Below, in pieces: positions 1-9,854 of a stretch of DNA of 64,000 bases. How positions within the stretch are numbered: position 1 is the stretch's first letter; each line of letters opens with the position of its first letter. The DNA is from Aeoliella mucimassa (GTDB lineage Bacteria; Planctomycetota; Planctomycetia; Pirellulales; Lacipirellulaceae): contig NZ_CP036278.1 in NCBI RefSeq assembly GCF_007748035.1, positions 5,518,001 to 5,582,000 of the forward strand, written 5' to 3'. The position numbers were made by a program, and so were the translations under genes. Under the pieces are notes generated by a model, which was given only the letters and a program-made list of their open reading frames with translations, had not been told where the DNA came from and made no database searches.

Positions 1-445
1 TCAGGTTCGCCCGGCAGGCCTTCCATAGTTTCAGGCGGTCGGCCTTGGCTCCCCCGTGGGTCTCCTCGTGGGGGTAGATGTTGCCCTCGCCAAACCGCTC
101 GAGCCGGCACCGGCACATGAACCCACGGCGGGTGTATTCCTGCCCGTTGGCCGTGTAGTGTTGGTGATACACGTAGATGGCCGGATCGCCCTCGGGCTGC
201 AGCACGCCGTCGCGCTGCCAGGCTTTCAGCAGCTTGGCCGCTCGGGTGTAGCGGTTGTTTTGGTCGTCGTCACCCGGCTGATCGGGATTCAGAATTAGCC
301 GCACAACGTTGTACTCGTTGGCATCGCAGAGCTTCTGCTGCAGCTCGGGATCAATCACGTCGTACGGCGGGGCGACCACACTCGACAACGAACCGACCTG
401 GCCAAGGTTGTAACGCAAGCCGCGGAAAGCACTAATCTGGGGCAT
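1..445 (-). CDS. DUF1015 family protein (N-terminal part, runs off window start)
   Basis: Translating the minus strand from the ATG at 445 gives an open frame that runs off the window edge after 148 codons. It begins MPQISAFRGLRYN and contains VVAPPYDVIDPE, the typical opening of the DUF1015 (HTH-like, SpoIIIAA-neighbour type) family. The segment continues with VVRLILNPD and an YPHEETHGG motif that is also characteristic of the family. Full-length members are about 400-430 residues, so roughly one third is visible. The biochemical role of the family is not established. The call rests on motif recognition only; the C-terminal part cannot be checked here. Confidence 0.85.
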   Translation of the reverse strand, partial: MPQISAFRGLRYNLGQVGSLSSVVAPPYDVIDPELQQKLCDANEYNVVRLILNPDQPGDDDQNNRYTRAAKLLKAWQRDGVLQPEGDPAIYVYHQHYTANGQEYTRRGFMCRCRLERFGEGNIYPHEETHGGAKADRLKLWKACRANL

Positions 446-535
446 GATGCTCGTAGGGGGGAGGGGGCTTAAAATACGGGTAAGCTGACTGGCGATGTTA
501 CCAGATTTGCGACCAGTGTTGTTAGCCCCGCCAGC

Positions 536-1252
536 CTAGAGGTGCCGCGTGTGCGAGAATTCCGACTTCAGATTGCGGCCGGATAAGAATTGCAGCATCC
601 CGATGAAGAAGACGATCAAGCCGAAGCCGAATCCACCAATCACGAAGAACCCCGCCTCCGAGGTGGCAGAAGAAAGGGCGATGGTTACGCCAATGCCTAC
701 CGCTGCGCTCAGGATTCCTCCAAACATCAATCCGAGCCCGGTCAGTCGATGCTTCATCGATCCGCGATCGAAACCGATGCCGTACTTCGCCAGTGTCACT
801 CCGACCACCAAAGCGACCAGGAACATCACGGTGCTATAGAGCATTGGCCCACCGAGTGAGTCTTCGTCCATCGACTCTGACAGAGTGTTGTACGCGATCC
901 GCCAGACAGCAAATGGGGCCATGACTGCCGCCGCTCGAAAGCCGTAGTCGGCCCACACTTTCCAAGATTCGGCGCTGCTGGACGACTTGGCAGCCGAGCG
1001 AGATGTCGTCTTACCATGGTCTGAAGCAACCGGTGCAACACTCGCGGAGACGACCGGTTCGCTCAAGGCATCGTCCCAGAACGAGTCCTCGGTCTGAGTG
1101 GGCTCGGATGCTTCGACCACTCTCGGCGCGGTGATCGGCTTGCGTTTGCCCAAACGAAACTTCTTGCCGCACTTGCAGGTAGCGACCTGTCCGACCGCCT
1201 GGTCGGGAATGTTGTAGACCTTCTCGCAGGCCGGGCAGGCGATCTTTGGCAT
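536..1252 (-). CDS. Zinc-ribbon protein with four predicted membrane helices
   Basis: A 238-residue protein. The N-terminus MPKIACPACEKVYNIPD followed by CKCGKKFRLGK is a zinc-ribbon with CxxC and CxCG pairs, a layout common at the start of planctomycete membrane proteins. A low-complexity linker (residues ~40-95) leads to a C-terminal half with four hydrophobic segments. I chose the ATG at 1252 because it follows a strong GGGGGAG ribosome site and places the cysteine knuckle at the N-terminus; the upstream in-frame start at 1375 would overlap the neighbouring gene and add non-conserved sequence. Function unknown; a membrane-bound sensor or structural protein is possible. Confidence 0.75.
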   Translation of the reverse strand: MPKIACPACEKVYNIPDQAVGQVATCKCGKKFRLGKRKPITAPRVVEASEPTQTEDSFWDDALSEPVVSASVAPVASDHGKTTSRSAAKSSSSAESWKVWADYGFRAAAVMAPFAVWRIAYNTLSESMDEDSLGGPMLYSTVMFLVALVVGVTLAKYGIGFDRGSMKHRLTGLGLMFGGILSAAVGIGVTIALSSATSEAGFFVIGGFGFGLIVFFIGMLQFLSGRNLKSEFSHTRHL

Positions 1253-1358
1253 CAATAACTCCCCCTTGCTGAACTCGATGGCCGTTGCCACTTCGAGCGA
1301 TTCAGTATAGTCGGAAGTTGGGAGCGACCAAAACCTTGGCCCATGTCCCCTGCTCAAG

Positions 1359-4199
1359 CTAAGGCTGAGGTCCATCGTTGATCGCTTCGAGACGCTCGGC
1401 CGCCTGCCTTCCCTCGCCGCTCCACGAGCCCATTTCGATCACGCGATTGAAGCAAGCCCGGCTGCGAGGGTAGGGAGCCTCATCGAGTCGTTCGTACAAA
1501 GTACCCAGCAGCAAGTAGAGCGATGGCTCAGTGGGATACTGCCGCAACACCTGCTGAAGCTCCTCGGCCAGCGCGGTTGCGGTTTCGTCGTCGGGGCACT
1601 GGTGGATGCGGACCGCGAACGAAGCCTGGTAGTCAATCGCGGCCGCGTTGGGGCCAGCGATGCGGGGAGTTGCCAGTTGCAGCAGTTGGTCGAAGCGACC
1701 TGTGGTCACGAGATGGTCGTAAACCGTTTTACGTAACTTCAGGTTCTGAGGGGCTTCGTCGAGCAGCGCACCAAGTGCGTCGACGTTGTCGAGATCAAGC
1801 TTCTCGGCACCTGCCGAGACGCTGGCCTTGGATGCCTCGGCGATCTTCTGCGCGTCGAGCCCTAAAAGCAACCGGCGACCTTGCACCTCGTCTAGCAGTG
1901 TCGAGGCCGGTCGCCACAATCCAGATTCGGAGTCGTAGTAGGTGCTGGTATAGATCGAAGCGGGCGTGTAGCCCACCGCGTACAGGTTGAGGACGACCCC
2001 TTTATCGAGCGCGATCCACTTGTCGGAATCGTAGTCGTCGCACGCAATCCATTCGGCTCCTTGGTCTAGCAGCGCGCGGGTGATCATCATTACCAGCAGC
2101 CGATTCGCGTCGGGCGATAGATTGGGTTCAAACGGCATGGCTTCGCAGAGCAGGTCGACTTCCAGCGGCTCGGTCGGCAGCGGGCAACCCACCAGCTTCT
2201 CGCAAAGCGCTGACGCCCGGTCGAGACTCGCAGCGATTGCCTCCGGCGAGTCGAGGGGCTCGTCGGCGGTGGACTCGGCGGCCCACTGCTCGGCCAGACG
2301 GTTGATCACCGCCTGACAGAAAGGCTGGCACAGTGCCCCACGTTGTTCGAGGTTCGCCAGTTCGATCTGGCGGAACACGAGCCGGGAAGCAGTCTCACGG
2401 ATATCGGGCTCGCAGTACACCAGGTTCTTGTCGACGATCTCGACTCCCATGCCATCGTCGCTGGTGAGCAGCGTGGTCAGGTTGCCGGACCCATCTAGCA
2501 GGTAGATGCCGCGCGGTTGGTGCTGGGGGGTGCCGGTAATTAACCAGCCGCGCGAGGTGCTGGTGGTGCACTCCACGGTTTCCCAGTCGCCCATCTCCTG
2601 AGTCTTCCCGGTCGCAAGGGTGACGCGAACCAGCTTCATGTCGATTCGGTACTTCTCGCTGTTCGGATCGTACTGCGGACGAGTCCGCAGCAAGGCATCG
2701 GTGCCCGAGGGAGCAATCGAGATGCCAGTGATGCGACGGTTGGTAAGTTGCACGATCAGCCGGTCGGTTCCATCCACTTGGCACACATGCAGCTCATCGC
2801 CTTGGCCGGAAGTGATGCTGTCGTATCCCGGCAAGGCCTCGGGGCGGATCACTGGTACGTAGTAAAGCTGGTCTTCGAACGACGCGAGAAGCAGTGGCTT
2901 GAGTTCCAAGTCGCATGGTTCATGCGACTCGAGATCGATCTGCTCACCGGTGCCATCGGCCAGAATCCAAACATCTTGCCACTTCGCAATCGATGGCATC
3001 GGAGTCCAGTCGTCGGTGCTGTAGAGCACCTCTTTTCCACCAGGACCCACCAGCGAGGCTTCGTGGTAGTTGGCGATCAGGTACCGCTGGTCGTCGTAAC
3101 GAGTCAGGCTGAGCACGGTGCTGTTCTCGACCGCGAAGAGGTCGGTCGAAAGTTCGGCTACTTCCTGCTGATACTTATTTAACGCGCTCGCTTCAACTTC
3201 CAAGTAGTGCTCAGGGAGATCGAGTCCCGATTCGACCGGGTTGATTTTCAAGGTGTCCCAAAACAAATCGCGGTCGAACCGCTTCAGGTCGGGCGCGCCG
3301 GAGTGGGCGTAGCGAAGCTCAAGCAACCGATTGCCTGGTAGTTGCAGCACGGTTATGTGCACCGTAAACGTGTCGCTCGCGGCCACCAGGCACCGGCCTG
3401 GGGTATCGCCGTAGCGAACGTCCTTGCGGGAGTGTTCCTTGTACTCCTCGGAATCGTTTTGATTGAGGTCCTGGAGTTCGCGGTCGAGGAAGTAGTCGAT
3501 GTTTGCGAGCGTGCCTGGCATTTCGTAGGCGAAGATGCCATGCATGTCGTCCTCGCTGCCGTAAGCAAAGATGGCTTGGGGGATTTCCGTGGGCTGGTGC
3601 ACCGAGTCGCGAATTTTGAAACTCAGCGAAACCCCCGGCAGGTGATGCGTCACTTCGCGCGGCACCGTCTTCTTGTCCCACGCCGAGCCGGCCGCGGGGA
3701 AGCTGAACTCGTCGACCACCGCGGTGAGCTGCTTTTCCAACTCGTCGGCTTTCGAGCGAGAGGTCCAGGCGATGATCTGGTACCGTAGTCCATCGCGGGC
3801 GAGCAGTTGGAAGCTGTAGACCAGTTCGGCGTTGTCGATGTCGGCGTCCATGAACGCGCGGGCGTAGCCAAAGTCGGCTTTGCGATTGTAGAGTATTCGG
3901 CCTCGTGGGCGAGTCTTCACTGTGATGACAGCCATCGAGTTCTTGAGAGTCAGGCGAAACTCTTCCTCGTTTTCGAGAAGCTGCGGAGCCTCGACAATCA
4001 CCATGAAGATGCCACGGCCGCCGCCGAGGATGAATTGGTCGCGGCCCAGGTTGGGGAGGATCTGCCGGCGCTTCCAATCTTCGTCGGTCGTGAACTTGGC
4101 GCCATGCCTGCCGATCGGCATCGTCGTGCGAGCCGCGGCCGGGATGGCCAACACCAGACAAGTGAATCCGACCAAAAGACTCGTCAGCAGAAAACGCAT
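1359..4199 (-). CDS. Large secreted protein of unknown function, possible propeller-like middle and TPR-like C-terminus
   Basis: A 946-residue protein that starts with a classical signal peptide (MRFLLTSLLVGFTCLVLAI then PAAA), so it is exported. The ATG at 4199 is preceded by GGAGAGAG and gives the signal peptide directly; an in-frame start 13 codons upstream would bury it. The N-terminal ~340 residues form an unrecognised alpha/beta region, the middle has repeated blade-like segments with alternating hydrophobic strands (for example LSLTRYDDQRYLIANY), and the end (LYLLLGTLYERLDEAPYPRS) resembles tetratricopeptide repeats. I do not recognise the family. It lies just upstream of the zinc-ribbon gene on the same strand, separated by about 100 bases. 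Confidence 0.7.
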   Translation of the reverse strand: MRFLLTSLLVGFTCLVLAIPAAARTTMPIGRHGAKFTTDEDWKRRQILPNLGRDQFILGGGRGIFMVIVEAPQLLENEEEFRLTLKNSMAVITVKTRPRGRILYNRKADFGYARAFMDADIDNAELVYSFQLLARDGLRYQIIAWTSRSKADELEKQLTAVVDEFSFPAAGSAWDKKTVPREVTHHLPGVSLSFKIRDSVHQPTEIPQAIFAYGSEDDMHGIFAYEMPGTLANIDYFLDRELQDLNQNDSEEYKEHSRKDVRYGDTPGRCLVAASDTFTVHITVLQLPGNRLLELRYAHSGAPDLKRFDRDLFWDTLKINPVESGLDLPEHYLEVEASALNKYQQEVAELSTDLFAVENSTVLSLTRYDDQRYLIANYHEASLVGPGGKEVLYSTDDWTPMPSIAKWQDVWILADGTGEQIDLESHEPCDLELKPLLLASFEDQLYYVPVIRPEALPGYDSITSGQGDELHVCQVDGTDRLIVQLTNRRITGISIAPSGTDALLRTRPQYDPNSEKYRIDMKLVRVTLATGKTQEMGDWETVECTTSTSRGWLITGTPQHQPRGIYLLDGSGNLTTLLTSDDGMGVEIVDKNLVYCEPDIRETASRLVFRQIELANLEQRGALCQPFCQAVINRLAEQWAAESTADEPLDSPEAIAASLDRASALCEKLVGCPLPTEPLEVDLLCEAMPFEPNLSPDANRLLVMMITRALLDQGAEWIACDDYDSDKWIALDKGVVLNLYAVGYTPASIYTSTYYDSESGLWRPASTLLDEVQGRRLLLGLDAQKIAEASKASVSAGAEKLDLDNVDALGALLDEAPQNLKLRKTVYDHLVTTGRFDQLLQLATPRIAGPNAAAIDYQASFAVRIHQCPDDETATALAEELQQVLRQYPTEPSLYLLLGTLYERLDEAPYPRSRACFNRVIEMGSWSGEGRQAAERLEAINDGPQP

Positions 4200-4268
4200 G
4201 TGTCTCTCTCCGCAGAACCAGGGCATCGATGCTAGCACTGCGAGTTTAACAAGAATCCGCCAGGCGTC

Positions 4269-5588
4269 CTACTCCTTGGGCCAGCCCTCGAGTTCGAATT
4301 TCCGCTCGACGTTGGCGGTGTGTTCCGCGAAATGACGGTCCATTTGTTCTAGCAGTTTGCGGGGAGTCCAGAAACTGCCGGGGGCCTTGGCATCGAGGTC
4401 GACCCCCTCCAGTAAATAAGCGAACCGCCGCACGTAGGCATTCGCCCGCTCCATTTGCCGAGCATCCTCGGCGCCGTCCCAGTTGGGGTGCGCGGCCTTG
4501 TAGTCGGGCGGCATCTGCGCCGGGTTCAGGTCGACGTGGGCGAACGTATCGGGATCGATCGTCGCGTAGATCTGGCTGAAGAACCCCAACTGCCGACCCA
4601 ACATGTGCTCCACGTTCCACCGAGGAGTGTGGGTGCCATTGGGTGGTTGCCAGTTCAACTGATTCGCCGATAGCGGGGCGAAGACCTTTTGCGACGCTTT
4701 GCAGGCAGCGTCCATTTTGGTTAAGAGTTCGGCAAGTTCGCCAGTGGGTTGGTAGGGTTCCGGCGATAGGAAAACCAGCTTACTACCAAACACTGGCTGT
4801 TGCGATTGGCAAACTGCCAGTGTGTTGTGGTCCCGCTCCTCCACCCTCCACATGGCGTCGATACCCATGACGTCGCCGATTGATTCTTTCGGTTCATAGT
4901 CGATAGGCACGATGAATCTTGGCTTGACTTGCTGGCTAATCCGAGTCGCTGGCGAATGAAGTTGGTCTTCGGCCGCAGCGGTCGACACCAGCAGCACATC
5001 CACTTTGTGAATTTTCTTGAGTTGCTCGTCAGTAAGTTCCGCTTGCCCCAGACTTCCGCAATAGAGAATGGTGACGCCATCGACGGTGATCTTGAACATT
5101 GCGGCCGAGACACGTGCCGACCCTTCGGCGTTGTTGCGCCAGGCAGGAATCGCATAGACGCCAATCGTGTGGCTGGTGCGTTTGTCGACGTTGGCTTTGG
5201 TATCCTCCCACCACTGGCATTCGAGAGAGTTTTCCACTCGATCAAATCGGTGATTGATGTGGCAGTGTTTTCCCGATTCATCGATCCCCCGGACCAGATG
5301 CGGCTCGCGCTTCACTCCATCGACGTTGTTTTGATCGGTGTGCTCATGGGACAACAGCACCAAATCCGCTTCCACATCAGGCAGCGCGGAACCACTCTTT
5401 TTGCTGATGGGATCGATCACTACCTTCAAGTTCCAGTAGGTCTCAATGCTGACCATCCCTTGCCCCCACCAGCGGATGGCGACGGCGTGACGATCGGGAA
5501 CCTCTGCTGAAATACTTGGCACGTTATATTGTGCTAACCCCTGAGCGGCGAAGACGCAAGCAACGACGAAACTGGCCAAAAATCGCAT
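4269..5588 (-). CDS. Secreted metallo-beta-lactamase-fold protein fused to a DinB-like domain
   Basis: 439 residues with a signal peptide (MRFLASFVVACVFAAQGLAQ). Residues ~25-260 look like an UlaG-type metallo-beta-lactamase fold: VAIRWWGQGMVSIET, VVIDPIS, and the metal loop LSHEHTDQNNVDG. The usual HxHxDH motif reads HEHTDQ here, so the last histidine is replaced by glutamine. Residues ~285-435 resemble a DinB four-helix metal-binding domain (LNWQPPNGTHTPRWNVEHML and a late ...DRHFAEHTANV). UlaG-like proteins are lactonases or other hydrolases, and DinB domains bind a divalent metal or thiol cofactors. The fusion is inferred from motifs only, and substrate and activity are unknown. Confidence 0.65.
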   Translation of the reverse strand: MRFLASFVVACVFAAQGLAQYNVPSISAEVPDRHAVAIRWWGQGMVSIETYWNLKVVIDPISKKSGSALPDVEADLVLLSHEHTDQNNVDGVKREPHLVRGIDESGKHCHINHRFDRVENSLECQWWEDTKANVDKRTSHTIGVYAIPAWRNNAEGSARVSAAMFKITVDGVTILYCGSLGQAELTDEQLKKIHKVDVLLVSTAAAEDQLHSPATRISQQVKPRFIVPIDYEPKESIGDVMGIDAMWRVEERDHNTLAVCQSQQPVFGSKLVFLSPEPYQPTGELAELLTKMDAACKASQKVFAPLSANQLNWQPPNGTHTPRWNVEHMLGRQLGFFSQIYATIDPDTFAHVDLNPAQMPPDYKAAHPNWDGAEDARQMERANAYVRRFAYLLEGVDLDAKAPGSFWTPRKLLEQMDRHFAEHTANVERKFELEGWPKE

Positions 5589-5656
5589 CGATTTACTCCC
5601 CTATATAAGTAAGTATCACGTTGCGATTGTACCGCCGCGTCGTGAGTGCCGCGCAT

Positions 5657-5686
5657 AAAAAAACCGCCGAGGCAGCGCCTCGGCGG
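5657..5686 (-). terminator. Intrinsic terminator of ahcY
   Basis: A perfect 10-bp stem (5664-5673 with 5677-5686, loop AGC) reads on the minus strand into a run of seven T (5657-5663). It lies about 60 bases after the ahcY stop, on the correct strand. Confidence 0.9.
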
Positions 5687-5746
5687 CTTTGTGTTTCATG
5701 TTGAGATTCAGCAATCAGGTTCCTGATTCCTGAACCCTCATCCCTC

Positions 5747-7102
5747 TTAGTAGCGGTAGTGGTCGGGCTTGTAAGGGCCATCGACCGGCACGCCGAGGTA
5801 CTCGCTCTGGGTATCGGTCATCTTGGTGAGCTTCACCCCAAGCTTGCCGAGGTGCAGACGGGCGACCTCTTCGTCGAGGTACTTCGGCAGCACGTGGACG
5901 CCGACGGGGAACTCTTCGTCCTCGCCCCACAGCGCGAGTTGAGCCATCACCTGGTTGGTGAACGAGGCACTCATCACGAACGAGGGGTGACCCGTGGCAC
6001 AACCAAGATTCACCAACCGGCCCTGGGCCAGGATGAGAATCGAGTGACCATCGGCAAAGGTGTACTTGTCGACCGCACCTTCGCGAGGAGGCTTGATGTT
6101 GGTCTTGGTGACCTTGCCATCCTTCACTTGGCCTTCGAGCCAAGCCATGTCGATCTCGAGATCGAAGTGGCCGATGTTGCAGACGATCGCGTCGTTCTTC
6201 ATCTGGCTCATGTGCTCGCCAGTGATGATGTCGCGGTTGCCAGTGGTGGTGACGAAGATGTCGCCTTCAGTCACTGCGTCTTCCATCGTGGTGACTTCGA
6301 AACCTTCCATCGCCGCTTGCAGGGCGATAATCGGATCGATTTCGGTGACCAGCACGCGAGCGCCGAAACCACGCAGGCTCTGGGCACTGCCCTTGCCGAC
6401 GTCGCCGTAACCAGCCACGACGCACACCTTGCCAGCTACCATGATGTCGGTAGCACGCTTGATGCCGTCGGCCAGCGACTCGCGGCAGCCGTACAGGTTG
6501 TCGAACTTGCTCTTGGTCACCGAGTCGTTCACGTTGATCGCCGGGCACTTCAGCTCGCCCTTGGCGTGCATCTGGTACAGGCGGTGAACACCGGTGGTGG
6601 TCTCTTCGCTCAGGCCTTTGATCTCGCCCAAGAGTTCGGGGAACTTCTTGTGGACCATGAAGGTCAGGTCGCCACCGTCGTCGAGGATCAGGTTCAGTGG
6701 TTCGCCGCTAGGGAAGTGCAGCGTTTGCTCGATGCACCAATCGAACTCTTCCTCGCTCATGCCCTTCCAGGCGTAAACGGGAATGCCTGCCTTGGCGATC
6801 GCCACCGCGGCGTGATCCTGGGTGCTGAAAATATTGCAGCTGCTCCAGGTTACTTCGGCACCAAGCTCGACCAGGGTTTCAATCAGAACCGCGGTCTGAA
6901 TGGTCATGTGCAGGCAGCCAGCGATGCGGGCGCCCGTAAGCGGTTTTTCTTTTCCATACTTTTCGCGCAAAGCCATCAAGCCTGGCATTTCGTTTTCGGC
7001 CAGTTCAATTTCTTTGCGACCCCAAGCGGCCAACCGCTCGAATTCTTCCGGGGTGCAATCCAGAACTTTGTACGGCAGCTTTGCGGTTTCGAGTTCAGGC
7101 AC
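5747..7102 (-). CDS. ahcY: Adenosylhomocysteinase
   Basis: 451 residues, full length for the bacterial enzyme. It hydrolyses S-adenosylhomocysteine to adenosine and homocysteine, using tightly bound NAD, and so relieves product inhibition of methyltransferases. Recognisable segments are [20 protein letters not shown] near the N-terminus, [37 protein letters not shown], the NAD-binding loop [13 protein letters not shown] and the C-terminal [11 protein letters not shown]. The active-site residues of this family (the HMT, STQDHAA and NDS blocks) are intact. It is monocistronic, with its own terminator downstream. I see no SAH riboswitch upstream. Confidence 0.98.
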   Translation of the reverse strand: MPELETAKLPYKVLDCTPEEFERLAAWGRKEIELAENEMPGLMALREKYGKEKPLTGARIAGCLHMTIQTAVLIETLVELGAEVTWSSCNIFSTQDHAAVAIAKAGIPVYAWKGMSEEEFDWCIEQTLHFPSGEPLNLILDDGGDLTFMVHKKFPELLGEIKGLSEETTTGVHRLYQMHAKGELKCPAINVNDSVTKSKFDNLYGCRESLADGIKRATDIMVAGKVCVVAGYGDVGKGSAQSLRGFGARVLVTEIDPIIALQAAMEGFEVTTMEDAVTEGDIFVTTTGNRDIITGEHMSQMKNDAIVCNIGHFDLEIDMAWLEGQVKDGKVTKTNIKPPREGAVDKYTFADGHSILILAQGRLVNLGCATGHPSFVMSASFTNQVMAQLALWGEDEEFPVGVHVLPKYLDEEVARLHLGKLGVKLTKMTDTQSEYLGVPVDGPYKPDHYRY

Positions 7103-7136
7103 GTCTAAGTAACTCCGTGGCTGGGGGTGTGTTGCA

Positions 7137-7154
7137 GCCGACCTGAAGGTCGGC
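7137..7154. repeat. Short intergenic palindrome
   Basis: An 18-base near-perfect palindrome (8-bp arms GCCGACCT and AGGTCGGC around two bases) between trpF and ahcY. It could form a hairpin in either direction but has no T-run. It may be a dispersed REP-like element; only one copy is in the window. Confidence 0.5.
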
Positions 7155-7222
7155 CGCTTCTATTGATTCCAATTCGGCAAGACTACTTAGTGTAGGGGCA
7201 CCCGCCCGCATTGGAAAGCGGG

Positions 7223-7897
7223 TTAGGCGGGATGCAAAGCGGATTTTGCCGCGCTGACAAATTGCTTCACGCGCTCGATATCCTTGATGCCAGGTGTGCT
7301 TTCGACACCGCTGGCGACGTCGACCCCGTCGGGTTGCACGACGCGAATCGCCTCGGCAACGTTCTCGGGCGTCAGCCCTCCGGCCAGAATGAGCGGCGGC
7401 AGTTGTTGCTCGCGATCGCGGTCGGCAAATGCTTGCCAGTCGGCCGTTTCACCAGTGCCACCGTAGTGGCCGAGTACGTTGGCATCCAGCAAGATCGCAT
7501 CGGGGTTTCGCCCGCACGAGCGACACGCGTCGAGGTCTGCTAGCACTCGCTCCCAGTTGTCGGTGCGATACGCCCGCATGATCTTCAAGCTCGGATCGAG
7601 TAACGGTAAATACTCAGGGGGCTCGTCGCCGTGCAGCTGCACCCATCGCAAGCCGACGCGAGCGGCCGTGTAGTTCACTACCTCTACAGGGTGGTTCACG
7701 AAGAGTCCCACGAGCGTGATCGCTTGCTGGCCGATGTCCTCCAACTCGCCGAGCGGTGGCAGTTTCCACTCGCCGACAAAGCGTTTGCTCTTTTCGTAGT
7801 AGTTCAGTCCCAACGCGTCGGCCCCCGCTTCGACCACCGACACCATCTGCTCGCGGGAGGTAAGTCCGCACACTTTTATACGAAAGGGGATCGGCAT
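7223..7897 (-). CDS. trpF: Phosphoribosylanthranilate isomerase
   Basis: 224 residues, a TIM-barrel enzyme of tryptophan synthesis that isomerises N-(5'-phosphoribosyl)anthranilate. The N-terminus IKVCGLTSREQM carries the conserved catalytic Cys (KxCG). Further family blocks are VGLFVNHP, VQLHGDEPPEYL, LLDANVLGHYGGTGETADW and LAGGLTPENVAEAI, followed by VDVASGVESTPGIKD with the phosphate-binding loop. The ATG at 7897 is chosen; a TTG immediately before it is also in frame. No other trp gene is adjacent, so trpF stands alone, as is common in planctomycetes. Confidence 0.96.
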   Translation of the reverse strand: MPIPFRIKVCGLTSREQMVSVVEAGADALGLNYYEKSKRFVGEWKLPPLGELEDIGQQAITLVGLFVNHPVEVVNYTAARVGLRWVQLHGDEPPEYLPLLDPSLKIMRAYRTDNWERVLADLDACRSCGRNPDAILLDANVLGHYGGTGETADWQAFADRDREQQLPPLILAGGLTPENVAEAIRVVQPDGVDVASGVESTPGIKDIERVKQFVSAAKSALHPA

Positions 7898-8144
7898 CAA
7901 ATGCGCCTATATAAGTACTAGAAAACGAGGGGTGCGAGCCGCCCGGGAGGTGACGATCTTTACGAATCGATCAGCGAGGCGAATGTCGCGCTTCGCTAGC
8001 TGCCGATTAGAGACTTATGGGGTTTAGTTTAACCTTTTTCCCCGATTGGAGTTAGCCGTACAACCTGGCCGATGGAAACGACGAGGTACGCGACTGTGTA
8101 CCAAGGCGGTACGACCAAGCCACTCCCCCCTCAAGGATGAACCG

Positions 8145-9854
8145 ATGCCTACGATTGCCGATCTGGCCCGCGCCACGGAGCGTGTGTTCCCAACTCATGC
8201 CCGGGTGGATCGCTACTATCCTGCTGCTGCTGCCGAAGAGGCGCGCGGCATCCTCGGACGCTGTCTCGATCGCGGCGAAGGCCCTGCCTTGCTGATCGGC
8301 GCGCCTGGCACTGGCAAGTCGATGCTCTTGCAGGTGCTTGCCGGCGATATCGGCAAGAACCGCCCGGTCGTTTGTCTCACCAGTGCCCAACTCTGCACCC
8401 GTCGGGCGTTGCTGCAGTCCATTTTGTTTGAGCTGGGTCAGCCTTATCGTCAGCGCGACGAAGGCGACCTGCGACTCGCTTTGATGGACTACTTATCGTC
8501 GGGCGATGTTCGCACCACGGGCATGTTGCTACTGGTCGACGAAGCCCAGTCGCTGCCGGTGCGGCTGCTCGAAGAGCTGCGCATCCTGGGCAATGTCGCC
8601 TACCAGGGGACTCCCGTCGTGCGGCTGTTGCTCGCTGGTTCGCAGGCGCTCGAGGAAACGTTCACCGAGCCCGAGATCGAGGCCTTCAATCAACGCATCG
8701 CGGCTCGTTGTTACATGTCTCCTTTGAGTCACGGCGACACCGCCCAAATGGTGCGCGGGCACCTGGCTGCTGCTGGGGTCGATCCCGACAAACTCTTCAC
8801 TGCCGATGCGCTGGATGCAGTTTTTCGGGCGACCGATGGCATCGCGCGATTGGTCAACCAGGTGTGCGATCGGGCGTTGGTGTTGGCCGCCGAGCATGGC
8901 GACCTGCAGGTCACGAAGCGAAGCGTCGAGAATGCATGGGCCGATCTGCAGCAACTGCCGACCCCGTGGAACCTGCCCGACACGCCGGAGATCGCGGGGC
9001 ACGAGCCCGAGCAAGAGCAGGTGGTAGAGTATGGCCCGCTCTCCGAAGACGACGGGGAGTACGAGCTGGCCGAGTCGACCGTGGAAACCTCTCCGGTGAC
9101 CGCCCGTATTCATCAGCCGGAAGCCGACAGCGAATCGGATGCAGAGGAGCTGGAACTCGAACTCGAGCTCGAGCTGGAGGCTTCGATCGAGGTAGGCGAA
9201 GCGTTTGAGACTCCTGTGGCCGAGTCTCAAGAGCAACCGCCTGCTGCGATCGAGTCGGTTACCAGCGTTGTTGAGCCGGTCACCGAGTTGGTGGCCATGG
9301 AGCCCATGCAACCGGTCGAGCCGACTCCGAGTGTCGACGACCTGTTTGGTGACGATTTCGAAGAAGAAGTGGTGATCAACGAGTTTGCCTCGCTCGAGCA
9401 AGCGATTCCGGCAAGGCGTCCTCGTGTTACCAGCACCAGTGATGCCGATCTGGGGCAGATGCTCAGCAATGTGAGTTTGCCAGTCGAGCAGAACAGCGTG
9501 CTCATCAACCAGCCTGCTGGGGTGATCGACGAAGCCGAACCGCTGGAGGAACTGGAGCTGGAAGCGGAGAAACCATTCGCTGGTTTCAGCGTGGTGGAAG
9601 TCGATGGACTGGACGATGGAGAGCATGCGGTCGATCCGACAGAGTTGGACGAAGATACCGAAGAAGAACTGTTCGATCAGGTGACCAATCTGGCCGAAGA
9701 GGCCGACCGTGCGGCTCAGCCCTCGGAACACTCGCTGTCGACCGAAGACGATATACTGGTGATCGAAGACGAGATGTCGCTGCCGATCGATACGGCCGCC
9801 GCGCATCGCGCCGACTATCGTCAGTTGTTCAAGACGCTGCGATACAACAACTAG
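8145..9854 (+). CDS. ExeA/GspA-like AAA ATPase with long acidic tail
   Basis: 569 residues. Residues ~1-270 form an AAA+ module of the ExeA/MshM type: Walker A GAPGTGKS, Walker B LLLVDEAQ, sensor region LLLAGSQALEE and the family signature DGIARLVNQVCDRAL. ExeA-type ATPases help assemble type II secretion or pilus machines or bind peptidoglycan. No peptidoglycan-binding domain or membrane helix follows; instead the last ~290 residues are Glu/Asp-rich low complexity, including runs of E-L repeats near 9150-9180. The ATG at 8145 follows AAGGA at good spacing, and an in-frame extension to 8046 lacks support. Partner genes are not adjacent, so the role is inferred only from the ATPase family. Confidence 0.8.
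   Translation: MPTIADLARATERVFPTHARVDRYYPAAAAEEARGILGRCLDRGEGPALLIGAPGTGKSMLLQVLAGDIGKNRPVVCLTSAQLCTRRALLQSILFELGQPYRQRDEGDLRLALMDYLSSGDVRTTGMLLLVDEAQSLPVRLLEELRILGNVAYQGTPVVRLLLAGSQALEETFTEPEIEAFNQRIAARCYMSPLSHGDTAQMVRGHLAAAGVDPDKLFTADALDAVFRATDGIARLVNQVCDRALVLAAEHGDLQVTKRSVENAWADLQQLPTPWNLPDTPEIAGHEPEQEQVVEYGPLSEDDGEYELAESTVETSPVTARIHQPEADSESDAEELELELELELEASIEVGEAFETPVAESQEQPPAAIESVTSVVEPVTELVAMEPMQPVEPTPSVDDLFGDDFEEEVVINEFASLEQAIPARRPRVTSTSDADLGQMLSNVSLPVEQNSVLINQPAGVIDEAEPLEELELEAEKPFAGFSVVEVDGLDDGEHAVDPTELDEDTEEELFDQVTNLAEEADRAAQPSEHSLSTEDDILVIEDEMSLPIDTAAAHRADYRQLFKTLRYNN

Noticed and set aside
5759-7108. A 449-codon open frame antisense to ahcY
   Set aside because: It mirrors the ahcY codons on the other strand, has no family-like sequence and no ribosome site. 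GC-rich genes often leave long antisense frames.
7103-7222. Possible SAH riboswitch in front of ahcY
   Set aside because: Only a short palindrome at 7137-7154 is visible; I cannot recognise the conserved SAH aptamer core.
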